A stretch of 64,000 nt of DNA from Ralstonia soli. GTDB lineage: Bacteria > Pseudomonadota > Gammaproteobacteria > Burkholderiales > Burkholderiaceae. The DNA lies in assembly GCF_023955655.1 (NCBI RefSeq), contig NZ_JAMXHT010000001.1:62001-126000 (forward strand), written 5' to 3'. The notes under the pieces are model-generated. The model ran no database searches, was not told the DNA's origin, and was given only the letters and a program-made list of their open reading frames with translations. The position numbers and the translations under genes are program-made. Positions 44,703 to 54,613 of the stretch are shown here, in pieces (positions within the stretch are counted from its first letter, which is position 1; each line of letters opens with the position of its first letter).

Positions 44703-46604
44703 CTACCGGTGTTTTGCCGCCCAGTACCGATTGAGCGCGGTCGTTGCCTTTATTGCAGCATCCTCTTCAGTGTCGTGTTGTATGAATACCTGCTTCCGTT
44801 CATCGGTCAACACATATTCACCACCTACCATGCCTTCGAGCATAACCGCCAGCGGTTGCAAGTCAACCATGGTTGTTAGCGATTTTGAAGAATTTAAATC
44901 CAGATCGTGAAGTACGATCTTCAGCCACGACCGACATTCTTCCAAGTGACACCATCGCTCATGGGTAGCGTGTTTGTCGATCAACCTTTCTAAAGTCATG
45001 ACTGGCCGTAGTGCTAGCTTTGCCTCGCTCATCCTTCGATCAAGAGTTCGAAATCGTTGGTATGTATCGGAAAGTCTTTGGGTAGCACCAGCAGCGAGTG
45101 TGTCTACAACACCCTTCAAGGCGATGAGGACAGCGCGCTCAGCCGAAGATGCCTCGCTTATTGCCCGCGCTGGAAATACCGCTGTCGCGACAAGTAGTGC
45201 GGCCAAAACGCCAATCGTGGTTTCCTCTAGGCGAGTGAAAAGAATTTGAATCTCAGAGAACCCGAGCGAGGCGTACAGCAGACCAACAAAAATTGTTGCA
45301 AAAAATATCCCGATTCCGTAGTTGGCAGGAAGGCAGAAATGCAGTGCAAAAATTACCGCGAATATTGTGGCGTATGCCAATACCAAATTTCCGCCGATTA
45401 GCCAGCCAGCCAGCAACCCGATTGCCAGACCTGTAACAGTACCGACAAGACGGAGAAAGCTTTTATGGAACGTTGATGTGTTGGAGCGAGCCAGGACAGC
45501 ATTTGCCGTAACGACAGCCCAGTACCATCGACTAGGTAAAAGCAATTCGGCCAGCAGCAACGCCGTAGTGATCGCTGCTGTGACTTGAATCGCTGGCCGC
45601 CAAGCGAGCGAATCTATGGAAAGAGGGCTCTTTGGGGAAAGAACGATTGATCGGATCTCCATCTTCCCAGCAATAGTGCGCAGTGTTGATAGGGACTCAT
45701 TAAGCACAGCGATGCGAGTGGACAGCCTATCGTTGAGCTTCGTGCTTTGACCACTCTCAGGTACGGAAGAATGGAGCGTCTCTATCGCGATTTTTGACTC
45801 GATATTGACCAGGTAGCAGCAAACTGCATGGGCTCGGGACAAGGCATGAAAGAAAGAATCGGATTGAGCGGAGTTGTGCCCGCTAAGTTCGCTCTCAATA
45901 ACCGCTATTGAACGACCAAGTCGTTCAAGGGCCCTCAGCTTGGCTTTTCTTCGTGCATTGGCTTGCGATGGCTGGTCCAGTGCGCTGCGGCGGATGAAGT
46001 TTGCATTCCACTGGAAATCGGACAGGGCGCTTCGCAGTACACGGGTACGTAAGTGAGGCAGGAATAGAATGCAAATAGTGAAGGTCACCCCAGCGCCAAT
46101 TGCGACGGACGCGATCTGGAACGGCATCGTTGCAAGCGAAGGGCTCAGGTAGAGCTCGACGCAAGTCACGACGAACCACATGATGGTTATACCGAATGCC
46201 CTGCGCGCACAGTCTTGGACCAACGTTCCGAAAAACATTCCAAGGCAAAGGTATATCGCCCCGCACCAAGACGGATAGCCGTTGAGATGGGGGATCACGA
46301 ACGTAGTCACAGCGATTGCTGTGCTTGATGCGAGCAGCATTTCGACTTGTCTGCGAAATGTGGTCTCGCGTGCAAGTAGGACCCACAGGAATGAAATCAG
46401 GACTCCTGGAGCCACGAGCTCGATGGAATGTCCAGAACGAATGGCGAACTGATATAGGGTGACGGCGGCGACCAGTGACGCAACTACTGCCCGGACCGCA
46501 TTGAACAGTCGAACTCTGCCCGGATCATGTGCCACCTCGGCAGCAAGATCGCTGACAGCGCCATTGAGACTCCAGAGCCGACCGGCAAATGACGTAGGAT
46601 TCAA
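44703..46604 (-). CDS. FUSC family inner-membrane protein (AaeB/YccS-like)
   Basis: A 633-residue membrane protein with two hydrophobic blocks (about residues 35-190 and 335-485, each with some five or six helices) separated by a soluble helical region. This is the fusaric-acid-resistance/aromatic-acid-exporter layout. The C-terminal cytoplasmic part is long. Family members export aromatic carboxylates, with a membrane-fusion partner in some cases; none is encoded nearby. The first usable codon is TTG 46604; no better ATG lies before the first helix. Confidence 0.82.
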   Translation of the reverse strand: MNPTSFAGRLWSLNGAVSDLAAEVAHDPGRVRLFNAVRAVVASLVAAVTLYQFAIRSGHSIELVAPGVLISFLWVLLARETTFRRQVEMLLASSTAIAVTTFVIPHLNGYPSWCGAIYLCLGMFFGTLVQDCARRAFGITIMWFVVTCVELYLSPSLATMPFQIASVAIGAGVTFTICILFLPHLRTRVLRSALSDFQWNANFIRRSALDQPSQANARRKAKLRALERLGRSIAVIESELSGHNSAQSDSFFHALSRAHAVCCYLVNIESKIAIETLHSSVPESGQSTKLNDRLSTRIAVLNESLSTLRTIAGKMEIRSIVLSPKSPLSIDSLAWRPAIQVTAAITTALLLAELLLPSRWYWAVVTANAVLARSNTSTFHKSFLRLVGTVTGLAIGLLAGWLIGGNLVLAYATIFAVIFALHFCLPANYGIGIFFATIFVGLLYASLGFSEIQILFTRLEETTIGVLAALLVATAVFPARAISEASSAERAVLIALKGVVDTLAAGATQRLSDTYQRFRTLDRRMSEAKLALRPVMTLERLIDKHATHERWCHLEECRSWLKIVLHDLDLNSSKSLTTMVDLQPLAVMLEGMVGGEYVLTDERKQVFIQHDTEEDAAIKATTALNRYWAAKHR

Positions 46605-47405
46605 TATTCAACTCGACAGAATTTAGGGTAGTCCCTAGCTCTATGCAATTCCTATTCCCGGTGCCGCCAGTGCGATGCCGGCGAATGGCAACCGGCCGGG
46701 TAGGCGAGTACGCCCATCGCTGGATGCGAATTCCGTCCTAGCCGCCCGGTTTCGCATGCGCGGGGTTGCGACAGTAGGGTCGGTTACAACATGTCCTGGG
46801 AGTCGGCGATGCGGCCACGTTGGTCAAGGGAGTGCACATGATCATGCCGTTGCTGCAATCGAGTCAGCCGAATGACCGTCACGGCGCCATCTGCGGGCAC
46901 AGGGAGAAGCCGGGAAACGCAAGCACCTGCCGTCGTTTTAGTGGCTTACTGTGGTGCTCGCGACGATAAACAGCACTACTTAGGTGCGGGGTTCGGAATC
47001 GCGGGACAGTCTGCCTCGCACCGGTGCCCGGTCTGGTATGTCCATGGTAGCCGTTGACATGTAGTCGCTTCTATCCGTTGGCTAAAGGCGGGTGGCGCTG
47101 ACCGATTGCAATTTCGAATCGGTTCGCTCGCTGTGTGGAGCGCTAAGGGTCGTTCGGCGAGCCGGTCTAGTCGGTGGCGAGACAGAGCATCGATTGGGTA
47201 CATCATTTGAATCGATATACGCCCCGGATGCCTGCTGAATGCCCTGAACCACGATAGCAGGTGTAGGGGCTCGACTTGGTCGCAATGGCAGAGAACCCGG
47301 CCTTTAGCGGATGCCAGTCGCTGTCGGCATGGTTGAGGTTCGAAACGTGTTAACGATACGAACCATCTGAGCTAGTCACGCGGCGATCAGCTATATCGCT
47401 TCGCT
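46605..47405. other. Intergenic stretch, nothing recognised
   Basis: About 800 bp with only short chance-like frames on both strands. No repeat, hairpin or RNA gene identified. Confidence 0.4.
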
Positions 47406-47735
47406 TCACGTTCCTAACCGGAAATGTTCGATGCTTTGTCCGGCATTGACGGCGCGCCGCAGCCAGTCTGGCATTTCGCCTATCCCGTCCCAAGTTTGCC
47501 CGCTGGCACTGCCATACCGCGCCTTCGCCAACCTAGGGAGTTCGCGCTCGCGTTCGCCTTCGGCTTGAGCGAAACATCCTGCCGCAATCAAATCCGCCAC
47601 AGTCAGGCCGTATTGCGCCATCTGGGTTCGAATCCACACAACGGCCTCAGCGCGCTGACGTAGCATAGCTGTGGAACTGGTCGCAGCCGGGGGAGGGGTG
47701 GCACGTTGGTGCATATGGAAAAGCGAGTCTGACAT
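47406..47735 (-). CDS. H-NS-like DNA-binding protein, short divergent form
   Basis: About 109 residues. The C-terminal half reads A-K-A-R-Y-G-S-A-S-G-Q-T-W-D-G-I-G-E-M-P-D-W-L, the H-NS DNA-binding loop, but with G-I-G-E in place of the usual G-R-G-R, so the minor-groove Arg pair is lost. The N-terminal half has only a short helix (L-R-Q-R-A-E-A-V-V-W-I-R-T-Q-M). The start is uncertain: ATG 47735 gives a typical length, ATG 47771 or GTG 47777 are possible. It could modulate full H-NS proteins rather than bind DNA strongly. Confidence 0.7.
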   Translation of the reverse strand: MSDSLFHMHQRATPPPAATSSTAMLRQRAEAVVWIRTQMAQYGLTVADLIAAGCFAQAEGERERELPRLAKARYGSASGQTWDGIGEMPDWLRRAVNAGQSIEHFRLGT

Positions 47736-47933
47736 GATGTTCGGTTCTACCGTGGTTGACCGCCCCAGCATGGTCACCAGGCCGCGTCAGCCGCTGGGAA
47801 GTAGGTGTCATGCGCGAGTATTCTAGGCTTCCGATTCCGCCATATACATCCATGCCAGCACGCGGAAACCGAGTCATACCTTTCAAACAGAACATTCCTT
47901 TTGTGTAAGGGGCTTCGCTGCAACCTGGTACAA

Positions 47934-48227
47934 CTACGCAATCAAGAATCGATTTCGGTTCTTGCCAGCAATCCAGGCAGGCGCACGTCCTCGGCCCGAC
48001 CAAGTGGCTCCAGACTTTGGATCGCGATACTTTGCGACAAGTGGGGCTTTTTTGCCGACATACCGACCAGATCGCGGCGCCAAGCCGATATCCTCGGCTG
48101 TCAGCCCGTACTCTTCCATAATTTGGCGAATTTGAAGGATCACGGTTTGCAGCTCTTGCAAGCGGGCTGCTTCAATTTTCCCGTCTAACTCGGCTTTTTG
48201 AGCCACCAGTTGGCGGTAGGTCGGCAT
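47934..48227 (-). CDS. H-NS histone family protein
   Basis: A 97-residue H-NS protein closely similar to that at 16719-17009: an N-terminal coiled coil (L-V-A-Q-K-A-E-L-D-G-K-I-E-A-A-R) and a C-terminal loop Y-R-D-P-K-S-G-A-T-W-S-G-R-G-R-A-P-A-W-I-A-G-K-N-R. The R-G-R hook is intact. Together with the copy at 16.7 kb and the short form next door, the replicon carries its own xenogeneic-silencing set. Confidence 0.9.
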   Translation of the reverse strand: MPTYRQLVAQKAELDGKIEAARLQELQTVILQIRQIMEEYGLTAEDIGLAPRSGRYVGKKAPLVAKYRDPKSGATWSGRGRAPAWIAGKNRNRFLIA

Positions 48228-48600
48228 TCGTTTCGTCCTCGCTAAGTCGGAGCTTAGATACTAGCTCAAACTAGTTGCCGCACTCCAACGTTTGCCGATG
48301 TAGTTTCGACGACGCATAATTTCACTCAGGATGGCCGCTTAGGCTAGAAGTCGTTGGTCCGGAAGCGTAATGGGCGCTAGATCGCGCACTTCTGACATGT
48401 GTCTGTCCGAGCAAAGCTATCGCCCTCTAGCTCTCCTATGGCGCGGCTCATCTCACAGGTTGGTACTCGAGGGATCACGGATGAACGGTGGGACCACACA
48501 AGGAGCCAGTGTGTAACTCCAGCCGCGCCATCTACGAAGCTGCTGCTCCGCTCAGAAAGCTAATACGCGGCCGGTCCCCGCCAAGCGGGGCGACTTACGC
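48228..48600. other. Intergenic region with a short hairpin
   Basis: 373 bp without a gene. A GC-rich hairpin CCCCGC-CAA-GCGGGG lies near 48577-48591, just beyond the stop of the YjbR gene on the minus strand. It lacks a T tract but may end that transcript. Confidence 0.4.
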
Positions 48601-48957
48601 TTATTTGGTCAATTCGAAGCTGTCGTCAATCACCTCGAATACCTCATCTTCAGGGACTGACCCGTCGAGAACAACCGTGACCCAGTGTTCTTTGTTCATG
48701 TGGTAGGCAGGCAAAAAACCAGGTCGCTTGCGCAGAGCGCCAACTACTTCTACCCGCGCCTTCACATCGATAACATCGACCACTCCTTCCCCGTCGAGAC
48801 CAAGCTTAGATCGTGGCACGTTCATCAGCAGGCAGAACCATTTCTGATCGCCTGAATGTCGGAAGACGGCGTATGACGGATACCTGTCCCAAGGGTAGTC
48901 GGGCACTACGTGATATTTCTTTTTGATGTAATCAAAAACCATCGACTTGCCGTGCAT
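48601..48957 (-). CDS. MmcQ/YjbR family protein
   Basis: A 118-residue protein, the normal length of the family. The start is set at ATG 48957 because GGAGG stands 6 nt before it; longer in-frame starts lack a ribosome site. Recognisable text: D-Y-P-W-D-R-Y-P-S-Y-A-V-F-R-H, K-W-F-C-L-L-M-N-V and the C-terminal N-K-E-H-W-V-T-V-V-L-D-G-S-V-P-E-D-E-V. The fold (CyaY-like) is linked to DNA binding in some annotations, but the function is not established. Confidence 0.82.
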   Translation of the reverse strand: MHGKSMVFDYIKKKYHVVPDYPWDRYPSYAVFRHSGDQKWFCLLMNVPRSKLGLDGEGVVDVIDVKARVEVVGALRKRPGFLPAYHMNKEHWVTVVLDGSVPEDEVFEVIDDSFELTK

Positions 48958-49627
48958 CTCAGCCTCCGAGTTGAAGAGTACTCGCATCACGATTGAATGG
49001 GGAAATCGATATAGTCGATACGGCGACACTTCCCCCGTTCCAGGAGCGACTGCAGTCATGCGCCACTAAACTGTAAGCCGCTTTATCTCAGATCAAACGA
49101 TGCTTCAATTGCCATGCCGTAGTGACTCTCGCTGCTTTCTTCTTACGAGGAACCTTCACAGTCGAGGTTTTGCATCTGAGAAGACTTGGCTTGGCGGTCA
49201 CGTCCATGTCGGCCAAGGTCCGTCTGTGTCGACATACGTGCACGCATCAAAAAGGATGCTCATTGGTCTCTAAAACATACCACAAAGTCAAATCTCTCAA
49301 GTTTGAGATGATGCAATGCCTCATCAGCGAGAGGGAACCCGATTGGTTTGCGTGGCCGGCAGTTGCTTAGGGTGCTCGGAGGTTGGCGAAGTTGATAAGT
49401 GGAAACGTTGAGTTAGGTGGCTTTTTCTTGCCGCGTCTGCACATGTGAAGGGGCGTTGTAAGCGGTGCCAGCGAGCACGTGGGGTGGCTCCTATTCGCTG
49501 CGCATAACCGTCAACCGTCGTACGCATGGGAGCGCGCTGCGGCCGCGATGCCTTGTTGCTGGGTGCGTGATGACGTTAGACCGACATCGAGCTGGTGTTG
49601 GGTTTTCCGCGCCCCGAGGCAGCCCGG
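48958..49627. other. Intergenic stretch, nothing recognised
   Basis: 670 bp between two minus-strand genes. No supported gene, repeat or terminator was found. Confidence 0.4.
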
Positions 49628-51205
49628 TCAAGTTTTTTCAGCGGAGTAGCTAACATTGCATTTTGACGTGGTCGCGTCAATGGATTCTGCGAGCGTATCG
49701 AAAGCGGGCGCGATTTCGCCGTCCGGTACGCACGCATAGCCAAGGAGTAGGCCGCCCGACGCGCGCGACCGATCCGCATAGTAAGCGGACAGCGGGCGCA
49801 CAATGACGTTCCGTTCGAGTGCCGCATCTGCGACTGCGTGGTCGTCGACTTCCCGTGGTAGATTCATCACGAGGTGCAGTCCGGCATCACCACCAACAGC
49901 GGTGAATGCATTGCCATAACGGCGTGCCGCAGCTTCGAGCAGAATCTGGCGGCGCTGCCCGTAAAGCGTCCGCATCTTCCGGATATGAGATGCCAGATGC
50001 CCTTCTGCGATGAATTCAGCGAGTACGGCCTGCTGCAACAATTGCCCTTCGCGATACAACTCTGCGCTAGCGGTGGCGAAACTTTGAGCGAGTCGCTCGG
50101 GTAATACGATATACCCCACACGTAATCCTGGAAAAAGCGTCTTGCCGAAACTGCCGACGTAGATCACTTGTCCATTGGTGTCGAGCCCCTGCAGTGACGC
50201 AAGTGGCCGGCTGCCATAACGGAACTCGCTGTCGTAGTCGTCTTCTATGACCCAACACCCATGCTGGCGCGCGTACTCGAGTAGCACGCGCCGGCGTGCA
50301 AGGCTCATCACCATGCCGAGCGGATACTGGTGCGACGGCGTAACGAGAATAAGCTTCGGCGGTTGCGCGAGATCTGCTGCGGATGGATTGATACCTTCAT
50401 CGTCCACCGCTATCGGCCGCGGTTGGAGGCCGGACACCTGCAATACACTGCGCAGGCCCCAATAGCACGGGTCCTCGGTCCAGATTATGTCGCCGGGATC
50501 TGACAGAAGCCGCACAGCGAGATCGATCGACTGGTGGATTCCGGTTGTTATTACAACCTGTTCGGGTGTGCAATGCACCGAGCGCGACGCGCGCAAATAG
50601 TCTGCCAGCGCATGCCGTAGGAACGGAAGGCCGCCGCCCGGCGCATATGTCAATAGATTATGTGGGGTACGCCGCCAGTACTTGTTTTGCAGGCGGTTCC
50701 ACGCGTGAGCCGGAAAGCGTGTGACGTCGGGCACCCCTGGCATGAACGCACCCCACTGGTGCTTTGACACGCCAACGCCAGCTAGGAGCCGCTGGCCGCG
50801 CGCAGACAAGACCTGCTTTGTCGGCGACGCTGGATGCCAGGTATCCGCAGCCTCGTCTTGGTCGTCGTCCAAAGTCGCCGACTCTGACTCTTCCAGGCGA
50901 TCGGAGTCCTTATTAACGGCTCCGACGATCTCATCAGGCGACGTGTCCGCGACGAAGGTGCCTCGACCTGTTGTCGACGCCGCATAGCCTTCCAGTACCA
51001 ATTGTTCGTAGACCTGCGTGACCGTGTTTCGCGCAATCCGCAGCTCTTTCGCCAACAGACGCGACGGAGGCAACCGCGTGCCCGCCGACAGTTCTCGGGA
51101 CAGGATCGCCTGCTGCAACAGCAGGTGCAATTGGCGGTACAGGGGCTGCTCGCTGCGGCGGTCAAGGCGCTGAGCTAGCCAATCGGACAACATCGTGGGT
51201 TTCAA
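49628..51205 (-). CDS. gabR: MocR/GabR-type regulator (GntR helix with aminotransferase domain)
   Basis: A 525-residue MocR-family regulator. The N-terminal GntR winged helix is at residues 15-85 (L-Y-R-Q-L-H-L-L-L-Q-Q-A-I-L, L-R-I-A-R-N-T-V-T-Q-V-Y), followed by a class I aminotransferase-like domain whose PLP Lys is in V-G-S-F-G-K-T-L-F-P-G-L-R. Divergent from gabT, so it most likely senses GABA plus PLP and activates gabTD. The first codon is TTG 51205, with GGAG upstream; ATG 51193 is an alternative. Direct repeats in the 125-bp gap are candidate binding sites. Confidence 0.88.
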   Translation of the reverse strand: MKPTMLSDWLAQRLDRRSEQPLYRQLHLLLQQAILSRELSAGTRLPPSRLLAKELRIARNTVTQVYEQLVLEGYAASTTGRGTFVADTSPDEIVGAVNKDSDRLEESESATLDDDQDEAADTWHPASPTKQVLSARGQRLLAGVGVSKHQWGAFMPGVPDVTRFPAHAWNRLQNKYWRRTPHNLLTYAPGGGLPFLRHALADYLRASRSVHCTPEQVVITTGIHQSIDLAVRLLSDPGDIIWTEDPCYWGLRSVLQVSGLQPRPIAVDDEGINPSAADLAQPPKLILVTPSHQYPLGMVMSLARRRVLLEYARQHGCWVIEDDYDSEFRYGSRPLASLQGLDTNGQVIYVGSFGKTLFPGLRVGYIVLPERLAQSFATASAELYREGQLLQQAVLAEFIAEGHLASHIRKMRTLYGQRRQILLEAAARRYGNAFTAVGGDAGLHLVMNLPREVDDHAVADAALERNVIVRPLSAYYADRSRASGGLLLGYACVPDGEIAPAFDTLAESIDATTSKCNVSYSAEKT

Positions 51206-51253
51206 ATTGGCTCCAAAACTTTCGCCAAATTGGCTCTCAGGCTAAGAGCCACT
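51203..51253. promoter_or_regulatory. GabR-type operator: direct repeats plus inverted half
   Basis: CAAATTGGCTC occurs at 51203-51213 and 51226-51236 in the same direction, 23 bp apart, and a nearby GGCTCT/AGAGCC pair adds an inverted half. MocR/GabR regulators are known to bind such direct repeats in the gap to their target gene. The first copy overlaps the gabR start, which would give autorepression. Confidence 0.6.
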
Positions 51254-51330
51254 ACCAATTATAGTGGACGACAGCAAGCGCTCGCGGACCGTTATGGACG
51301 CGACACACCAAACGGATGAGAGGAGTGAAG

Positions 51331-52623
51331 ATGAAAGCCAACAATGCCAATCTGCAGCAACGCAAGAACACCGCCACACCACGTGGCGTCGGCGTCATGT
51401 GTGATTTCTATGCAGACCGTGCGCTGAACGCAGAGTTGTGGGATGTTGAGGGCCGTCGCTTCATCGACTTTGCGGCCGGCATTGCAGTTACGAACACCGG
51501 CCACCGTCATCCGAAGATTGTTTCGGCAATCCGGGAGCAGTTGGACCGGTTTACCCACACGGCATATCAGATCGTCCCGTATGAGTCGTACGTGGAACTC
51601 GCCGAAAAGATCAATGCGCGCGCGCCCGGCAAGCATGCGAAGAAGACGGCATTCTTCACAACTGGCGCAGAAGCAGTCGAAAACGCAATCAAGATCGCAC
51701 GAGCTGCGACGGGGCGAGCGGGTGTAATCGCGTTCACTGGTGGTTTCCATGGCCGCACGATGATGGGGATGGCGCTTACCGGCAAGGTCGCGCCGTACAA
51801 GATTGGCTTCGGGCCGTTCCCGTCGGACGTATTCCACGTGCCGTTTCCGAACCCGTTGCATGGCGTGACAACGGCCGATTCCCTGAGGGCGCTCGAGTAT
51901 CTCTTCAAAGCGGACATCGACCCCAAGCGGGTGGCCGCGATCATCTTCGAACCCGTGCAAGGTGAGGGCGGTTTCTACCAGGCGCCCGCAGATTTCGTCC
52001 AGGAGCTGCGGGCGCTGTGCGATAAGTACGGCATTCTGCTGATCGCAGATGAAGTCCAGACCGGCTTCGCGCGCACGGGTAAGCTTTTCGCGATGGAACA
52101 CTACGACGTGGTGCCGGACCTCATGACGATTGCGAAAAGCTTGGCGGGCGGCATGCCGCTGTCGGGTGTCGTCGGTCGTGCGGAGGTGATGGACGCTGCG
52201 GCGCCAGGCGGACTAGGCGGCACCTACGCCGGCAATCCACTTGCCGTCGCCGCAGCTCACGCGGTTCTTGACATCATCGAAAGCGAAAAGCTGTGTGATC
52301 GCGCAGCTGAACTTGGCGAACGTCTGAAGGCGAAGCTGACGGCGCTGCGTTCGGCCGTCCCACAGATTATTGATGTGCGCAGCACGGGCGCCATGACCGC
52401 CGTCGAGTTCTCCGAACCCGGTGCTGCAGATGCTCCCGACGCAGCATTCGCGAAGCGTGTGCAGACTCGTGCGCTCGAGCGTGGGCTGTTGCTGCTGGTT
52501 TGCGGTGTCTATTCAAACGTCATCCGGTTCCTGTTTCCGCTGACGATCGAAGATGGGGTGTTTGAAGAAGCGCTCACGATTCTCGAAGACGTGCTTAAGC
52601 AAACCGCAACGGACGCCGTGTAA
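51331..52623 (+). CDS. gabT: 4-aminobutyrate aminotransferase
   Basis: A 430-residue class III aminotransferase. The PLP Asp is in L-L-I-A-D-E-V-Q-T-G-F-A-R-T-G and the PLP Lys in T-I-A-K-S-L-A-G-G-M-P-L, with G-A-E-A-V-E-N-A-I-K-I-A-R in the N-terminal half. It transfers the amino group of GABA to 2-oxoglutarate, giving succinate semialdehyde. ATG 51331 follows AGAGGAGTGAAG. gabD follows 33 bp later. Confidence 0.93.
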   Translation: MKANNANLQQRKNTATPRGVGVMCDFYADRALNAELWDVEGRRFIDFAAGIAVTNTGHRHPKIVSAIREQLDRFTHTAYQIVPYESYVELAEKINARAPGKHAKKTAFFTTGAEAVENAIKIARAATGRAGVIAFTGGFHGRTMMGMALTGKVAPYKIGFGPFPSDVFHVPFPNPLHGVTTADSLRALEYLFKADIDPKRVAAIIFEPVQGEGGFYQAPADFVQELRALCDKYGILLIADEVQTGFARTGKLFAMEHYDVVPDLMTIAKSLAGGMPLSGVVGRAEVMDAAAPGGLGGTYAGNPLAVAAAHAVLDIIESEKLCDRAAELGERLKAKLTALRSAVPQIIDVRSTGAMTAVEFSEPGAADAPDAAFAKRVQTRALERGLLLLVCGVYSNVIRFLFPLTIEDGVFEEALTILEDVLKQTATDAV

Positions 52624-52656
52624 AGCGGCACATCACGGCTATAAGAACTCGACATC

Positions 52657-54117
52657 ATGACGATTATTCAACTCAATGATCCATCGCTGCTTCAGACGCA
52701 ATGCTACATTGCGGGCGAATGGCAGGACGCGGATACGCAGGCCACTTTCGATGTAACCAATCCGGCGACCGGCGCGGTGATCTGCAACGTGCCAAAGATG
52801 GGAGAAGCAGAAACGCGTCGCGCCATCGACGCGGCCAACGCCGCGTGGCCGGCTTGGCGAAAAAAGACAGGCAAAGAGCGCGCAGCCGTTCTGCGTAAGT
52901 GGTACGAACTGATGATCGCGAACCTCGATGATCTCGCTCTAATCCTGACGACGGAACAAGGCAAGCCGCTTTCTGAAGCGAAGGGCGAGATTCAGTACGC
53001 AGCGTCATTCATCGAGTGGTTTGGTGAGGAAGCCAAGCGTACGTATGGTGACGTGATCCCTACCATTGCCAATGATCGACGCATCGTCGTCACGAAAGAG
53101 CCGGTGGGTGTTTGCGCTGCGATTACCCCGTGGAATTTTCCAGCGGCGATGATTACGCGCAAGGTTGGGCCAGCGCTGGCGGCGGGTTGCCCCATGATTG
53201 TGCGCCCGGCTGACGCGACACCATTGTCGGCACTTGCGCTGGCCGTGCTCGCGGAACGCGCCGGTGTGCCCAAGGGTGTGTTTAGTGTCGTGACGGGCAG
53301 TTCGCGCGTCATCGGCGGCGAAATGACCAGAAACCCGCTGGTGCGCAAACTGTCGTTTACGGGATCGACGCCGGTCGGCAGCGAACTGATGGCGCAGTGC
53401 GCGCCGACCGTCAAGAAGCTGTCGCTTGAATTGGGCGGCAATGCGCCGTTCATTGTGTTCGATGATGCAGACATCGACGAAGCGGTGGCCGGTGCAATCA
53501 CTTCGAAGTACCGCAACTCAGGGCAGACCTGCGTCTGCGCGAATCGCTTCTACGTGCATGAACGAGTCTACGATGGGTTCGTTTCAAAGCTGACGGATGC
53601 GGTCGCTCGCCTAAAGGTTGGGCTCGGAACCGATGAGGGAGTCACGCAGGGGCCGTTAATTAACGAAGCGGCGGTTCTGAAAGTTGAAGAACACATTCGG
53701 GATGCGCTTGATAAAGGGGCGCGCCTGCTGATCGGCGGTAAGCGCCATGCGCTTGGCCACGGCTTCTTTGAGCCAACCGTGTTGATCGACGCGAAGCCGT
53801 CGATGATGCTGGCGCGCGAAGAGACCTTCGGGCCGCTTGCCCCGATCTTCCGCTTTAGCAGCGACGACGAAGTGATCGCGCTTGCAAACGACACAGAATT
53901 CGGGCTTGCCTCGTATTTCTACAGCCGCGATCTCGGTCGCGTATGGCGCGTAGCGGAGGCGCTTGAGTACGGTATGGTCGGGATCAACACTGGCATGATT
54001 TCCAACGAAGTTGCTCCGTTTGGAGGGGTCAAGCAGTCGGGCCTTGGACGCGAAGGCTCTCACTATGGGATTGACGAATACATGATCGTCAAATACATGT
54101 GTGTCGGAGGGATCTAG
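52657..54117 (+). CDS. gabD: Succinate-semialdehyde dehydrogenase
   Basis: A 486-residue aldehyde dehydrogenase of the GabD type: T-P-W-N-F-P near residue 153, E-L-G-G-N-A-P-F-I-V-F-D with the general-base Glu, and the catalytic Cys in N-S-G-Q-T-C-V-C-A-N-R. The second Cys two residues later is the one that forms a redox switch in some GabD proteins. It oxidises succinate semialdehyde to succinate with NADP. It completes the GABA shunt with gabT. Confidence 0.93.
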   Translation: MTIIQLNDPSLLQTQCYIAGEWQDADTQATFDVTNPATGAVICNVPKMGEAETRRAIDAANAAWPAWRKKTGKERAAVLRKWYELMIANLDDLALILTTEQGKPLSEAKGEIQYAASFIEWFGEEAKRTYGDVIPTIANDRRIVVTKEPVGVCAAITPWNFPAAMITRKVGPALAAGCPMIVRPADATPLSALALAVLAERAGVPKGVFSVVTGSSRVIGGEMTRNPLVRKLSFTGSTPVGSELMAQCAPTVKKLSLELGGNAPFIVFDDADIDEAVAGAITSKYRNSGQTCVCANRFYVHERVYDGFVSKLTDAVARLKVGLGTDEGVTQGPLINEAAVLKVEEHIRDALDKGARLLIGGKRHALGHGFFEPTVLIDAKPSMMLAREETFGPLAPIFRFSSDDEVIALANDTEFGLASYFYSRDLGRVWRVAEALEYGMVGINTGMISNEVAPFGGVKQSGLGREGSHYGIDEYMIVKYMCVGGI

Positions 54118-54258
54118 TTCGAGTGGCAGCGGATGTGGTGACGGTTCGAGGTGAAAGTGCCTTTGGATTGTGGTTGCCTGAGGGCTTACGAGTACACTGG
54201 AACCCGTATTCCACCAGTTGGCGGTGATCACGTCGACAATTCACGATGCCACCAAATG

Positions 54259-54288
54259 CCCCTACTCTTTCACGAGGGTAGGGGTTTT
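54259..54288 (+). terminator. Rho-independent terminator downstream of gabD
   Basis: CCCCTAC (54259-54265) and GTAGGGG (54278-54284) form a perfect 7-bp stem followed by TTTTG. It lies 140 bp after the gabD stop. Confidence 0.6.
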
Positions 54289-54346
54289 GTATTCGGGAAG
54301 TCGCATACAGCGACTAACATCTCGCCGCAGTTTGACTCTTCGGACA

Positions 54347-54613
54347 ATGTCGATACATCGGTCTTCTAGCCCTGCCACTATCCTGACACCGCCTCAGCGC
54401 CGGGCACTCAAGGAACTGCGAGCGGCGGAGCTAACCGATCCGAATAGCCAAGTTGGCGCAGCCCGTGACATTACGGTCGGACATGCGGGCGTAGCGTTGG
54501 AAAGGAAGGGGTTGGTTAAGCGCATCGGGCCAGGCGCAACGTCGGCGGGAACGCGCCATATCTGCTATTGCCTGACCGACGCGGGACGGGCTGCAGTCGC
54601 CGGTCTGAAATGA
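54347..54613 (+). CDS. Small winged-helix-like protein
   Basis: An 88-residue frame from ATG 54347. The text T-P-P-Q-R-R-A-L-K-E-L-R-A-A, V-A-L-E-R-K-G-L-V-K-R-I and C-Y-C-L-T-D-A-G-R-A-A-V reads like a MarR/PadR-type wing and helix pattern. No clear ribosome site. It may be a small regulator or a truncated one. Confidence 0.5.
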   Translation: MSIHRSSSPATILTPPQRRALKELRAAELTDPNSQVGAARDITVGHAGVALERKGLVKRIGPGATSAGTRHICYCLTDAGRAAVAGLK

